Positions 1 to 12,891 of a stretch of DNA of 64,000 bases are shown in pieces; within the stretch, counting starts at the first letter, position 1; every line of letters begins with the position of its first letter. Position numbers and translations under genes: made by a program. The notes beneath the pieces are model-generated. The model made no database searches. It was not told the DNA's origin and was given only the letters and a program-made list of their open reading frames with translations. The stretch comes from Drosophila persimilis (taxonomy: Eukaryota > Arthropoda > Insecta > Diptera > Drosophilidae). The DNA lies in assembly GCF_003286085.1 (NCBI RefSeq), contig NW_020825298.1:12214001-12278000 (forward strand), written 5' to 3'.

Positions 1-2724
1 GCCTCCGACTCTTATAGGTTAAGCGACTGCACCCGATAGTAGTCATCAAAATACACAGACAGACAAAACAGATATCCAAAGTGCCCTGAGGCCCTCAAAG
101 GGATCTGAAGACTGGCGACTGGACCCTGGTCTTGGTCTTGGTCTTGGTCTTCGAGTGGATTTCCAACTCCAGTCTCCCAGGTAGTCACGGCCCCAGTCAC
201 GGGTGGGCGAGCCATATGCAAAGGCTCCTCTCCCTCTCTCGATGGCAATTTAACACACTTTGGCGCGTGAATTAAGGCCAATTTGGGAATTAAGTAATCT
301 GGCTATAGCCCTCTTCCTCTGCAGAGCTCTGGCTGCAGTTCGGTTGCGTGATGAGATGGCCCAAAAGTTTATTAGTGACACTTTGCAGATTGGGGATACA
401 TATATATAGAAGTACTCAGTGGGGGTATCAATTTGGGCTTTGGATAATGAATGAATAGTGTGATGTGTGGTATTTCTTGTACTGTTCTTGTAATCCTTTA
501 GGTATGCAATACGTAGCTCACTTAGAAATATTCTAAAGTATTCCGAATTGCTTAATGAATATTTCAGGTGCAATCTATTTATCAATGTGAGATACATATC
601 TGTTGCAGATCTCTATGAGTATCTTAAGATACTATTTATGATTAATACCGTGATTAATGCTAACAAATGAATGCAATTTAAAGACCGATACATCGGATTT
701 AGTGAGAGGACTACCGTCTTCTGAATATTAGAGCTTTCAAAAAGTTCAAGACAAGATAAGTTTCCATTCCTTCAGCAGCAACACTTAAGTACTCGTATGG
801 TAAAACCCATGTATTCCAAAATTAACACATCATCTCCCTGTCAACAGCTTCCTGTTAGCAAACCCATATCGTTCCCATCGCCAAAGACTTTCATCTCAAG
901 GTCAGATCAGACCATGAAATGACTTCATTCAAAGCGAAACGATTGACAAAATGTAACAAGAACCAGTCGATGGCCCAAAAGAATAAGATTCTGTTAATGA
1001 GAAATGTCGGTTGTCAGTTTTAGTTGGGTTTTCTTCGGCTGCCGTTTCCCCGCTACACCGTTCCCCCGTTCCCCTGTTCTTCAGTTGATGTCTGGTCTGG
1101 TCTGGTCTGTCAGGGTAAAGCTCATTTCGCTAATCGCATCAATAAAGCTTATCAAGCTCACCAGAAAGGAGACGGACGAGCCCAAGAGCAGGGCAGGCAG
1201 GGCAGGGCAGGCAGGCAAATTAAATGCCCTCAAATGTCGCTGTCGTCGTCGCAAAATGCGCTTAAGCGTGTTGATCGATAAATTGGCACAGATCGGCGAT
1301 CGAGGATCGCCGATGAGGAGCAGGGTATCTCCTCCAGACAAAACGCACACAAAATGCGGAATGAAGTCATCTGGCACAAGAGCCAAAGTCGCTTTGTCAA
1401 CCGATTTCGCGTGTAGTTCGAGGCCTAATCTGACAGTGGATCGCCCTAGCTTCAGCCTGTGCCTGGGCCTGTGTCAGTGTCAGTGTCTGCGTCTGGGGTT
1501 GAGGTTCAAGTTTACGTCCCAGATTCCAGGTCCAGGTCCAGGTCCAGCCACTGGGGATAGGGACCTTTATTTTTCGTCGGTCACACCGCCACCGACAGCT
1601 GAGCGACATTAATGCCTCCTGGCAGTCGCCCTGCACAAATTAGCGAAAAATCTCGAACTGCCGGTTTGGCTTCATCCTTCCCTTTTTGGTTGTTTTTGTT
1701 TCTCTTGTTGTTGTTGTTGTTTTTTTGGGCTATCTCTGTGATCTCTGATCGCTTATGATCGCGCTTATGTTTCTATGATTCAGCACCCAGATTGGTAGCC
1801 ATCCATCCATTCAGGCAAACCATTCCGCTGTGCTTTATATTTCATTCTACGCTCGCCCTTCGTCGCACATCGCTTTGAATTTTTGTCGTTTTTGTCTGCG
1901 AGTTTATTTTGTTTGCGGTTTTTCGGCCGGCCGGCCGCATCATAATGTTTTTGCGCATGGCAGATCTAATCTTTGTCCGAATATAAAAGGGTTCCGGAGC
2001 GCGCATTTTTCGACATTTTTATGGGGAAATTATTGTAACCCAATCTCGTTTGGGCGCGCACCACAGAAACCTCGCATTGCATTTTGTCCTAACGTTGACG
2101 TCTTGCGGTTAACATTACTCTCCTCCTTCTGTCTCCTTCTGTCTCCCATCAGAGCAAATTCGCACTGACAAATGCATTGAGCATGGCGATCCAGATCCGA
2201 CTGGGAGGGATATTCGATTGGATTATATCTGGAGCGTGGCAAGAGGTTTGATGGCAAAGGGAATATTTTGTTTGGTTTTGATGAGGAATTCACTAATAGT
2301 ATTGAAGATTTTTTATCAAAGATATGACAACATATGAAGCCTGTTTTGCTTTTTTACATTTGAATTAGAATTAAATTTTTTTTTTTGGACCATTCATTTT
2401 TCAGATATCTTTAAAGATCAATCAAAGCTCTTATTTTTAGTAATATTTTATATTTCGTTCATGTTTTGAACTTGAATTCTTCAATAACTAGGAACTATTG
2501 GAATTTTGTTCCATTATTCAATATTTAATCCCATATTAATGAGAAGATCCTAATTTACGATTATCCCAGTTTGAAGATCAATTCGATTCCGATTGATTCT
2601 AATTGATTAACCATTACCTCTCCTTTCTGGTATTAATATTCTTCTTTAATCGCGTATTCATCTGCTCTGCCTTTGGGAGATCTCTCGCAATGGTTTTCGT
2701 TCGATGCGTCACAATAATAATCGT

Positions 2725-2731
2725 TGACTCA
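2725..2731 (+). promoter_or_regulatory. AP-1 consensus site
   Basis: Perfect TGACTCA in the probable wg-Wnt6 interval. A single heptamer may be chance; listed because AP-1 sites drive the known damage-responsive wg/Wnt6 enhancer of D. melanogaster. Confidence 0.25.
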
Positions 2732-3950
2732 TTTCGATAGCATTTCAAGAATTCACGAAATTCGATTTAGTTTCTCTCTCGGCGCCCTTGAATTTCAGAG
2801 TCTCTGACTAATACTTCCTTCCGTTGGAAGGAGACCTCCAGCTCCAGAGAGCACAGCTGTAACTAATTGACGATACGAGGGGGGCCGCCGAGATGAGTTT
2901 CGGAGTCAGGCCGCCAAAGTAGAGCAGAGCAGAAGCTGAGGCAGCAGCACACGCTCCAAAGCGGCATTCAAAAAGGCCGCAAACACATGTAAAACTCAAA
3001 TGGCAACATGCCACACGCACCATCGGGAAAGAGGAGAAGTCGGCGTCGGAGTCGGGAGTCGGGAGTCCGAGTCCCAGAGTCTCAGAGTTGGAGAAGCGTT
3101 GCCAAAAAAGGCAAAATACCGACAAACGATGAGCCGCGGACCGACTCCGACTCCGACCGCAAAGCCACAACAGAAGCTCAAACAAATATATATACATATA
3201 TATCTTCTGTTTTGTTTTGTTTTTGTTTTTTTTTTGGTAATAGTTTGTTGGTGTTATAGGTAGTGCTATTGTGGCCTGCTCTCGACTGACGTTCAGTCAT
3301 AAAATATTCCATTTCATTTGTATTTTGTATGTGTGGCCTCCTCGGTTGCCTCTTTTTTCGGTTCAATTTTTCACACAACCTTCAATGTGTTGGGCGATCG
3401 AGCTCATATTTTGTTTCCGGAGCACACCTTGCGTGTGTGGTCTCTTAATTTGCTTGGCTGATGCTGATGCTGATGCCCCAGGAATCCAACATCCAAAATC
3501 CAAAATCGGAGTATGAAATGAAACTCAATTAAGCCGCCGCCTCGTCCGTTAGACAAAACGCCGCGTGTCAAAACAAACGTTGCCCAAAACCCCAAACTCC
3601 AGAGCCCAGACCCCAGGCACCAGACCCCAGACCCTAACATATATGAATGTTGGGTATGCGGCGATCATAAGGCGGCAGGCGGCAGGCAGCCAGTCAGGCA
3701 GCTAGTCCATTTCCATTTTCATTTCGTTTTCGATTTCAGTCGGGGCCTGACTGTGGGGCCGTTGATGTCATAATTCATGTATATTAACTCATAAATAAAC
3801 GAATGCAACTTTATGCTATCGTTTCACTCCAAACCCAAACCTAGTCCCAGTCCTAGTCCTATCCCATCCACTGTCTGCAACTCTGTCTGCATCTGTGTCT
3901 CCCTGTCTGCTGGGGTCCCTGTCTGAGGCGATCGGCGGGAGTCAAATCGT

Positions 3951-3951
3951 T

Positions 3952-3998
<47 letters not shown>
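3951..3998. repeat. CT dinucleotide tract
   Basis: Nearly uninterrupted (CT)n of about 40 bases in the left intergenic region; equals GAGA-factor-type sequence on the other strand. Confidence 0.9.
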
Positions 3999-4000
<2 letters not shown>

Positions 4001-4505
4001 GAGTATCTCTCCGCTATCCGCTAGGCAAGGTTGGTATTTAGTGCACTTAATCTACGCCAAAATACCAACTAAGCGAGATAAATAGCTGCAAAATAAACTA
4101 AGTCAGTACGGAGTCTCAGTCTCTGGCGCTCCATTCTGCCTCTGTGGCTGCCTCTTGGGATGCGGATGGACTTGGGAGTGTGGGAGATGGAAGACGGAAG
4201 ATGGGAGATGGGAGATGGTACTGTGTCCAGTACCAGTGAAAATGGCTATAAAATCGGCACGACTTTTCAATAAATGTTGACAACACAGCGAGCCACAACG
4301 CAATGCGCCGAGTTTTATGATATCCTGAAGGAAGTGAAATATGATATTATGAATCGCCCGCTCGGACAGTTGGGACAGTTTCTTCTCCTCCTTCTAGATG
4401 GACTTGCAGTTCGAATCGGAGTTGGAGTTGGAGTTGGAGGTACTTGAACTGTGTCTCTCTCCCCCTCTCCCACTCTTGTTGTTGTTGCTCAACTCTGTGG
4501 AAACC

Positions 4506-4572
4506 TGTTGCCGTTGTTGTCGTTGTCGTTGTTGTAGTTGTTGTCGTTGTTGTCGCTGTTGTCGCTGATGTT
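4506..4572. repeat. GTT/GTC trinucleotide tract
   Basis: Interrupted GTTGTC-type repeat (opposite strand CAA/GAC), about 65 bases. Confidence 0.8.
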
Positions 4573-7500
4573 GTGTACGAGTATTATGGGTTTGCGGTTT
4601 GTCATGTTAAAGTTAAATGCATGCAGCACATGCCCTGCATTCGGCGCTGAGTGCCATTGACAGCCAACAACAGCAACAACAACAACAACAAGTTGACGTC
4701 TCTGCCCCGTGTTGCACCGTGTGGTTATTGTTGGCTGCCGCTGCCGCTTCTGCTTAATCAGGTTAAAAACCGTTGAGTAGTTATCGGTGTAATCAAATCT
4801 CTAAAACATAGCAACAAAATGGGGTTGGCCAGGCGAAATGCGATCCGATCCTTCAAAAATAGGCCTCGTCTCAAAGTGGAATGAACCTTCTGGAAAAGTC
4901 TTAAGTTCAAAGACTCCTGAAAGGAACATTACCTGTTGGATTGAGTGTAGTATCACTTAATTGAGAACCTTCCAGCAAGATTTACATATTTTTTAGGTCC
5001 CATTAAAGCAATCCGATGAAATGATTCTACATTCAATTATAAGAATTATCTAGAAGGGCAATGAAAAATGGCAAAAATGTAGCCCTCAGTTGCGCGCCTT
5101 CCAAGATTCATACTTAAAAAGAAAAAGAGAAAAGGCAAGAGCTTTCTTTCAAGTTAATTCAAATAAGCACTAAAAACAATGAGCCAAAAATTAGCAGAAA
5201 ATCATAAAAAGAACCTTCTGTTAACCAAGACTTTATCTTCTTTTGAACTCGACATATTTCATGGGAATTCTCATTTAGTGTCGCTGCTGATTCATACAAT
5301 TCCCCTGCCTGCTGGCCATCACTGCGTATGAGCAATGTAGAAAGGTGTATGGGAGGAACACGCGCGTTCGCCATAAACTCACAATGCGCATACGCAATAC
5401 CGTCTGAGGAATACACATATACATATAGTAGGTAAATTTTGTTCACAATTGCCAAGCAGCAAAGTTGCTATAAATTTCTACATGTTTTTCCGAAAAATTT
5501 CCATTTTCCATTTGAAATCCAATTGGCCAATTGACCGTGCAACAAGGCAGCCAGAAGCCACCTTGAGGGCCAATAAATTTGCAATTTAATGAACTTCGGT
5601 GCATAAATATTAAAATAAATTTCGGCATTGGCCATAATCTGGCCGCCATCCAGCCAACTAAAGCAACTAAACTAAACAGCCAAACTAATGCTAGATAAAC
5701 AAATCGTTAACAATAATTATAATTGCCCATTTTGTCGATCATAATTTGTGGGCGCCGGGCAGGAAGAGCTCTGCTATGGCTCTGCAAATTAATGGGCTGA
5801 CAAAATACAAACAGAAGTGCAGTGTAGATGGTATAGTGGCAAGATGGATACTCGTATATTTGTTGGGTATCATTCTGGTAATATTCAATGAATGGCATAA
5901 TAATTTTATGATTTCAGACACTCTCAAAGATATAAGTAAATAAATTAGTCTAATATGGAATTGCTACAAATTCATTTAACAGAGCTTTACATAATTATTT
6001 CTCGCTAATTTGTATTGCTTTCCATTACATTTTTCACATTTTAAGATGTCTTTCCATTTGTGGTATCATTAATTTGTAGATTTCCCCCACAAAGGACCTC
6101 CCTGTACTCCTCTGCACGGCCAAAATCCCTTGAATATTCGAAACCAACTGCTATATTCTTAAGTGGAACGATCCGTGACAGGTAAATTTTTATTAATTTT
6201 ATGCCCATCGTCACCGTGGTGGGTGCAAAAAAGTAATTTGTTTTAATTTGTTTAATCGCTTAATCCGCAACAGACAGCCGGACAGCCGGACAGTCGGACA
6301 TTCAGGGGCATTCAGGGAGAAAAGCAGAGTGAGAGAGCAGCGGAAACCTGTTTGGCAAATTATACAGACCTCCGATCTCTGTGTGATCTCTGGTGGTCCT
6401 TTGGCAAGGCTACCCATTGTTTTTGATCGGCCGCTGAGCCTCCACTTCAGCTTCAGCTTTAACACTAAGACCAATTTATGATGAGCCTGAACGGCAGAGC
6501 TCCGCACAGCTTTGGATGTGGCTTAATTAAGCTTTGGCACTTATTACTTTTCGGTAGGTGATCGAGATGGGAATGGGCTTACCAAAATATAGTAGTCGCA
6601 TTGATGGTGAAATCCATTTTCGAAAGAGTTTCGAAGGAGAGTGTATACAGTGAAGGAGCAACTGACAAAATGTGCATAAATCGTGTTTACTACACCGCCG
6701 CTTCTGATGCTGACTGTCCATTTCAACACGCCTGTCAACACACACACTCATAGACACTCGCACAGATACACACAACCACACACACACTCTCAAGATACCT
6801 CTTTAAAGACTCTTCTTCGGGGGCTGGCTAGTAAATCAACTGAATCGCTCGTAAAAAAGCCAAGCAGTTGACTGGAAATATATATAATTTTTGTGGCTTT
6901 TTTGGTGGTTTTTTTCGGTATTTCTTTTTAATTGTTTGAGCAACAATGGGTGGTAAAAGTGGTAAATAAATAATAATAAAAGCCCCAAATAATTTATAAA
7001 CTAAACTTTTTTTCTGTTTTTTTTTTTGTTGTTTTTTTTTTTTTGGGTTTTGCGGTTTGCGGGAAATAATCATTTCCTGTGGCCCCGCACTCAGCACTTT
7101 CTACGTTAATTACGACTAAAAAAAAAAAAAACAACTTTCCAACAAAAAGGGAACAAAAATAAATCCAATTAAATTAATAAAATTTTATGACCACCATGTG
7201 TCGGCGCACACAGTAAAAACAATTGAATTATGAAGAGAACATTGCGTAAAAACGAATACGAGGCGAAGAATTAACAATGTTCAGTGTTGCTGTTGCTGTT
7301 CGCTGGCTACTTTGTTGTTTCCAATTTATACGTTTTTAATTACAAAAAGGCAACAAAACTCAGACAAAGATATCTCAAAATGAGTGGAAATCGAATGGAT
7401 GAGAGAGCGCAGAGATATCTGGTTGGGTTTTTCTGTGATATTTTGGAATGCAGTTTGGGGAAGATAAGTTTTTTGAGACACAAAACTATGGCTCCAGATG

Positions 7501-8238
7501 AGGGACTAATTACAAGATTTTGTTGCATATTTCCAGGTTCTAGTCTGCTGATTGTTCGGCAAAGCATTACACTTGAGATCTGATCTGGGAATTACTCGGA
7601 TAACCATTATAAGATTGTTCATCATACCATAACGATGATCTGTCTTTTCCAGATCTATAGACCTATATCTTCTTCTCCAAATGGTTGCCTTTTTTCATGC
7701 ATCATTGTCTATGGAGAACAGGCTGGCAACCCTGCTTAACAGCCCACACATGACACAAACATACCTCACCAAAAATCAGCTGTTTGAGGTGAGAATGGAG
7801 AGTTTACGACGCGAAAGATGTTTCTACGCAAATCGCTAAGAAGGAAACAAGCACATGAGTGGTTGATTGGTTTAATTCTAACCTTCCTCGTACCATAGAA
7901 CAATTTGAACATAGAGCCATAGAGCGCCATAGAGGTACGAACACTTCCAACTCTCATGACATCCAACAGGCCACTGCAGTGTCCCCATTGTAGGGTATCC
8001 ATATAGTGCTCTAATTCTGCAATGCCGTTTTCCAATTACGTTAATAGCTCATAACACGACGGTTTTGTTTGTTGTTCTTCGCCTCGGACTCTTTGAGCTG
8101 GTTGAGCATTTTGTGGCACAATACGAAAATGGTTTCCTCGAATCGGTCATTCAGTCGAAGAATACCAAACAATATGTAGCGCCCTCTCGGCATAGAAACT
8201 CCCACAAATACCATGAAATGGGGCTATACGTTTATGTA

Positions 8239-8240
8239 GA

Positions 8241-8274
<34 letters not shown>

Positions 8275-8278
8275 TCTA
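8239..8278. repeat. CT dinucleotide tract
   Basis: (CT)n with one GT interruption. Confidence 0.9.
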
Positions 8279-10396
8279 TTGTGTGGCATATTTTAGCTGA
8301 CTTTGAGTTTAAGAAGAATTACGACGCAAGGCACTTAAACGAATTGCTGCTGCTGCGGCTACTGGTGATGCTGATGCGTGTGTTCTCCAGTTCTTTGCTT
8401 GGGCCATAACATTTTTATGATCCCGATTGATAGTGCGAAGAAATTCTATATCCAAGCGCCCACTAGAACGTGCACGTGTAGTGTCTCTACGAAGTGTACA
8501 TACTCTCAGACAGAGAGCAGGTTCGCACCTGCGGAGCAGTGAAGTTTGACAGTTGGATCTGATTTTGATCGAAACCAAATGCAGTTGTCTGGTGAGAGCT
8601 CTGTCTCCTTCTTTGTCTCTGTTCTAGCCATGGCTTTTGTTTATAGAATTTCGAAAACGAAACGAAAGTGTTTGGCATCCATTAATCATGGAACGCACCA
8701 ATTGCTCGGGATTCATGAACACTCTTCTTCTCTTCAATCGTTTCGCTTTTATTGTTTTTTAAGCAAGTGAAGGCAACTATTCAGCGGCTTCGTCAGTGTC
8801 TATTTTCATTTAATAGACATATTTGCCTCACGACTGGATTTTGCTTTGTTTATTTGTTGAATCAGCCCGTCAAACCCGAACGGAACGTCAGTCAGCCTCG
8901 GTAGGTAATGTGTTAACAGAGCAGATAAGTCTCTGGGCCGCTGCCCTGGGACTTGAGCGCAAACATTTTGACAACTTGTGAACTTTAGACTGAAACAATC
9001 AACCCAGTCCCAGTACTCTCTCCCCTCTCCCCACCCTTCTGTAAGCACTCGGGGTATTGTATCATAAACCATAAACCACAAAATCCCCTACAACAATTAA
9101 GGAACAATCCCGAGACTGCTGCCGAAATCTCGTGCCCCTCTGCCACTGCCCCACACAGATTTCAACGAAAAATAACTCGGAGATGTATAAACAAACAGAA
9201 AAAAGCGCCAAGCAGAATCACCCAGAAGCATCATCATCATCCGAATCATCCACAGCGATTAGCCCATATACTAGCACGTGGAGAGCTATCGGATCGAATC
9301 GGATCGTATCCTCGGATCGAGATCATCGAGTCATGAGATGACAAATGATGAAGATTTATTTACATTGTATAATATTCAAAATATTCCACGGAAGGACTCG
9401 TAATACACAACTAAATACAATATATCATACAAAAAATGTGTTCCAACATGATGTTCATCTGGTAATCTAATTAATTAACGACTGGGGTTTAATGTGGAAA
9501 GCTTGAAAGCTGAGTAGGTGATGAGACGGGCAAACAAAGTGACGGACAGGTAAACAGGCAGACAGGGGAATAGGCGGAAAATGGGTAAGCGGACAGAAAG
9601 GAACCAACGGATGTATGTATGAACAAACTAAGAGAAAAAATTTGACGTTGGACAGAAAAAAAGCAGAATATGTCATGCGTCATGCGGCAGGTTTCGGCCT
9701 GGCATGGTGTCACTTGGGCCACGCCACTTGGCCCACAAATAGGCCTTATAAACGGGAACTTTATGAAGCTATGTACTCCCATCTCTGTCAATCACTTTCT
9801 TCGACCTTTACCCATGCTATCACCTTCAACATAACTCTCACTTTACGTACAATCGCCAGTGGATGTAGGCCAGTGGAGTCAGATGGTATGGTAAGGGGAA
9901 TACACCTCTTTTGAGAGGCAGCAGCTCGAGATTAGCACGCCATATAGCCCAGACTTTTGCTGACTGTTTGACTGACTAAGCTTTTGGTAGCTGCTTCTGC
10001 TTCTGCTCCGAGAGTGAGGAGCTCTGTGAAATCTTTTATTTTTATGGTATTTGAGAATGATTAGCCGAACAGATAGGAAGACGAAGCGTTATTACGCGAA
10101 CGTGTCTGGAGATGAAGATGAAGTCTATGGACAGCCGCGAAGATACAGATGCAGATACACAGATCGGAGCAGCGAACAGACTCTGAGGATTGGACAGTGG
10201 GACAAAATGGCACTGGAACTGTGGGAGGAGAGTGGCACAATTCTCTATGATCATCCAACTTCTCTTGTTTTTCGTGTATGTTTCTCTTTTTTTTCTCTTC
10301 TTTTTTTCCGCCATGTGGGGCCGTCATCAGTAGATATAATTTTGTTTGTTCTTACCTGAGGCTAGCGTGGCCTAGCCCAACAACTGGAGAAAAATA

Positions 10397-10400
10397 GAGC

Positions 10401-10436
<36 letters not shown>
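10397..10436. repeat. GA dinucleotide tract
   Basis: (GA)n with one AA interruption. Confidence 0.9.
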
Positions 10437-11290
10437 ACGCAGCGACAAGCCCAGATACAAAGTCGCTAACCTTTTTTTTATCATCGGAGATGTACACGAA
10501 AGAAAAAAGATGACAAGTTTGTCGCGTGTAAACAATTTGCGGCGGCCAAAAAGAGAGTCCCCGGGTGCGGGTGCTGGTTCTGGTTCTGGTTGTGGTTGTG
10601 GTTCTGGAGGGATAGCAGAGCAATGTCATGGAAACGGAAATCAAGAGGAGTGATGTCAGGCCCTGGGAAGCCCGTCCCACAGTGAGTAAGGAAAGTCTAT
10701 GTAGATAGCCATAAAAAGAAAGACGTATAAAGGTTGTGCGTTCCTCCAAAAAAACAGGCATACATTTTAAAGGTAGAAAACTATCTTGCAGCCGAAATTA
10801 ACTAATAAATGTGTTATCTGTATTATAAAGATACTCGATCCTCATGATTCATGCCATCAGTATATCCCTCCGAAACCCACTCGGTTCGCATACAATTCGT
10901 AGGAACTATAGGAGCACATACGAGTATTCCCCAAACTTAACACAATCTTACAGATACACTAGAAAATATCTCAAAAATCAACACAAATCTAGAGGCAACG
11001 CCGACAGCAACGCGACAGAGATGTTGGCGTCGCGCGATCGCATTTTAGGAATATGTACTACATTTTGAGTGCTCGAGGAACGCGCATGAGTGAAATAAAT
11101 TTTCACGCTTCTAAACAGAGAGTGAGAGCAGCAGCAGCAACGGCAGCAGCATCAACGGCAGCAGCAGCAACGGCAGCAGAGGAAGAGACTTTTTCGACTG
11201 CGACGTATCACAATCAGAAACGATCCGACATCCGACAACCGACCGCCGACCGAAAGCCGACAACTGCCGTCCATTCATAGCCCCACTGCC

Positions 11291-12891
11291 ACTCAGATAG
11301 AGTGGAGAGTGGAGAGTGCCGCCAAACAACCCACAACCCCCGCACACACGCCAGACGCCAGACGCAGATCAGTCCGAGACGAGACCAAGTGAGATCTGCT
11401 TGTGGTGGTGCCTCTGGCTTCTGCCTTCTGGCTTCTGACGAGAACGTTTCGAAAGTGTTTCGTTATTTATTCGCGTTTCCCCGAGCGAGAGGTTTTTCGC
11501 GATCGGAGGTGGAAATTACACACAGATCGCACAGATCACATTTTCGGGGGAGAGAAATCTTCACGTTCTAGAATGACTCGGAAAAATATCCCTCAGAGCA
11601 TTTCGAACTGCGGCGGGCAACGGTCAAGCGATCAACGCGAGTGTTTTTTCTGATTCTGCCCCGATACTGAGGAGAGGATCGATCGGTCGACAGTTCTTTT
11701 TCAATATACGATACATAAATATACACGTATATAAATATTTGCCGTGTGTGTGTGAAATGTTGGTTCGTTTGGGTTCCCTTAGGCCACGGGCTGGGTGCTG
11801 AGAAGAACATGGGAAAAACGGGCGCAAAGGATTCGCCAAAGAAACTACAACGAAATTAACAAAAAAATCGAAACCGAAAAGGAAAAGGAACAAGAATAAA
11901 ACCAACCAAAAAAACCAAAATAAAAAGTGAACAAAGAAGAGTCGCGCGACTCGCAGTTCCAACATCAGCCTCGACTTTGACTCCGACTTCCACTTCGACT
12001 TGGACTTGGACTTGGGGTTCAAGAAGCAGAACAGATGAGGCAGAACTCTCTCAGGAACCTGGGATCTTCTGGTGCTGCTGCCGGGATTCTGATTAAAGCG
12101 CGCGTTTAATTTCATTTTTTACGCTACTCCCTGCCCCCCGCCCCCCGCACACACCCTGCCCAAAAGCGATCGTTACCAAAAGCCAGACTCCAGACTGGGA
12201 CTCCACCCTTGGCGGAAGGCTTTTGATTCGCTGTTCAACTTTTTGGCCTGAACTTTTGCTTTGTTTCGTACGCCGTTCGTCTGGCTGGAACCTGCTGGCC
12301 CGACGACTCCTTGGCTGGCTGGCTCCTTGGACGCTGCTCAGTACGCCGGCAGCTTTCTCCGTGTGCGTACGAGACTCACGCAGCAGCAGCACTGATCTGA
12401 GGCAGCGGCCGCATCATCGTCATCCTCATCGGCCACAAAAAAGTGAAAGAAATCGCGTTCAACAGAAGAGGCAGGCAGCAGCGATCATCCAAGATCATCC
12501 AAGATCGGTTCAGATCGGAGTCGGAATCGGAATCGGATCAGGCAGCGATCATGTCGCCTGACCTCGTCAAGTGCACTGAGCTGCCAACCGCCGACTTCCC
12601 CTCAGAGTTTAAGTAAAAACCCACAGCCCACAACCCACAAAAGTACAAAAAAAACAAAAAAGAACACCGTGAGTCGCTTGATTAATTCGCACACGTCAAC
12701 GATATTCAAACAAGCATCTCGTGTACTCATCGTGGCCGCAATAAAAACGGCTTTAACTTTAACTGCCTGCCAAAAAAATATATAACACTTAAACACAGAG
12801 AGAGAGAGAGAGATACCCACACAGAAAGAATACGAGTACGAACGGGCCAGAGTTTGGTTTGTTGCCGCTGCATTTGGCGGCTTCAATCGAT
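11291..12891 (+). promoter_or_regulatory. Wnt6: probable Wnt6 promoter and 5' leader
   Basis: This is the stretch directly upstream of the Wnt6 start codon. It contains GA-rich and CAG-rich sequence at its left edge, a TATAAA at 11730-11735, an A-rich block of the type common in fly leaders (about 11840-11940), a 14-base perfect palindrome GAGTCGCGCGACTC at 11939-11952, and a short ATG-initiated upstream ORF at 12551-12616 (21 codons plus stop). I could not find a convincing Inr plus DPE pair, so the transcription start is not fixed. Role inferred from position and composition only. Confidence 0.35.
12551..12616 (+). other. candidate upstream ORF in the Wnt6 leader
   Basis: ATG at 12551 opens a 21-codon frame that ends at TAA 12614-12616, 275 bases before the Wnt6 ATG. 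It would act only if the Wnt6 mRNA includes this stretch, which is not proven. The peptide has no recognisable family. Confidence 0.2.

Larger units (their letters stand above)
1..11290. other. intergenic region, probably wg-Wnt6 interval
   Basis: I see no supported gene here. In flies wg lies immediately upstream of Wnt6 in the same orientation, so by synteny this should be the wg-Wnt6 interval; wg itself is not in the window. Open frames (longest about 200 codons at 1004-1612) lack homology, splice structure and consistent coding character. The region holds simple repeats (CT tracts near 3951 and 8239, a GTT/GTC tract near 4506, a GA tract near 10397) and one perfect AP-1 site TGACTCA at 2725-2731. 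In D. melanogaster this interval carries wg/Wnt6 enhancers, including a damage-responsive one; that such enhancers lie here is inference from position. Confidence 0.6.

Noticed and set aside
178..184. CAGGTAG, a perfect Zelda-type heptamer
   Set aside because: A single heptamer in 64 kb is expected by chance; no clustering seen.
1004..1612. 202-codon plus-strand ORF in the left intergenic region
   Set aside because: No family, low-complexity segments from repeats (AGQAG, GPGPGP), no splice or promoter context; consistent with chance in GC-rich sequence.
11371..11400. TCAGTC at 11369-11374 as an Inr for Wnt6
   Set aside because: The bases at +28 to +33 do not fit a DPE, and no TATA lies 30 bases upstream.
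11730..11735. TATAAA as the Wnt6 TATA box
   Set aside because: Lies in a generally AT-rich run and no Inr is found 25-35 bases downstream; not strong enough to fix a start site.
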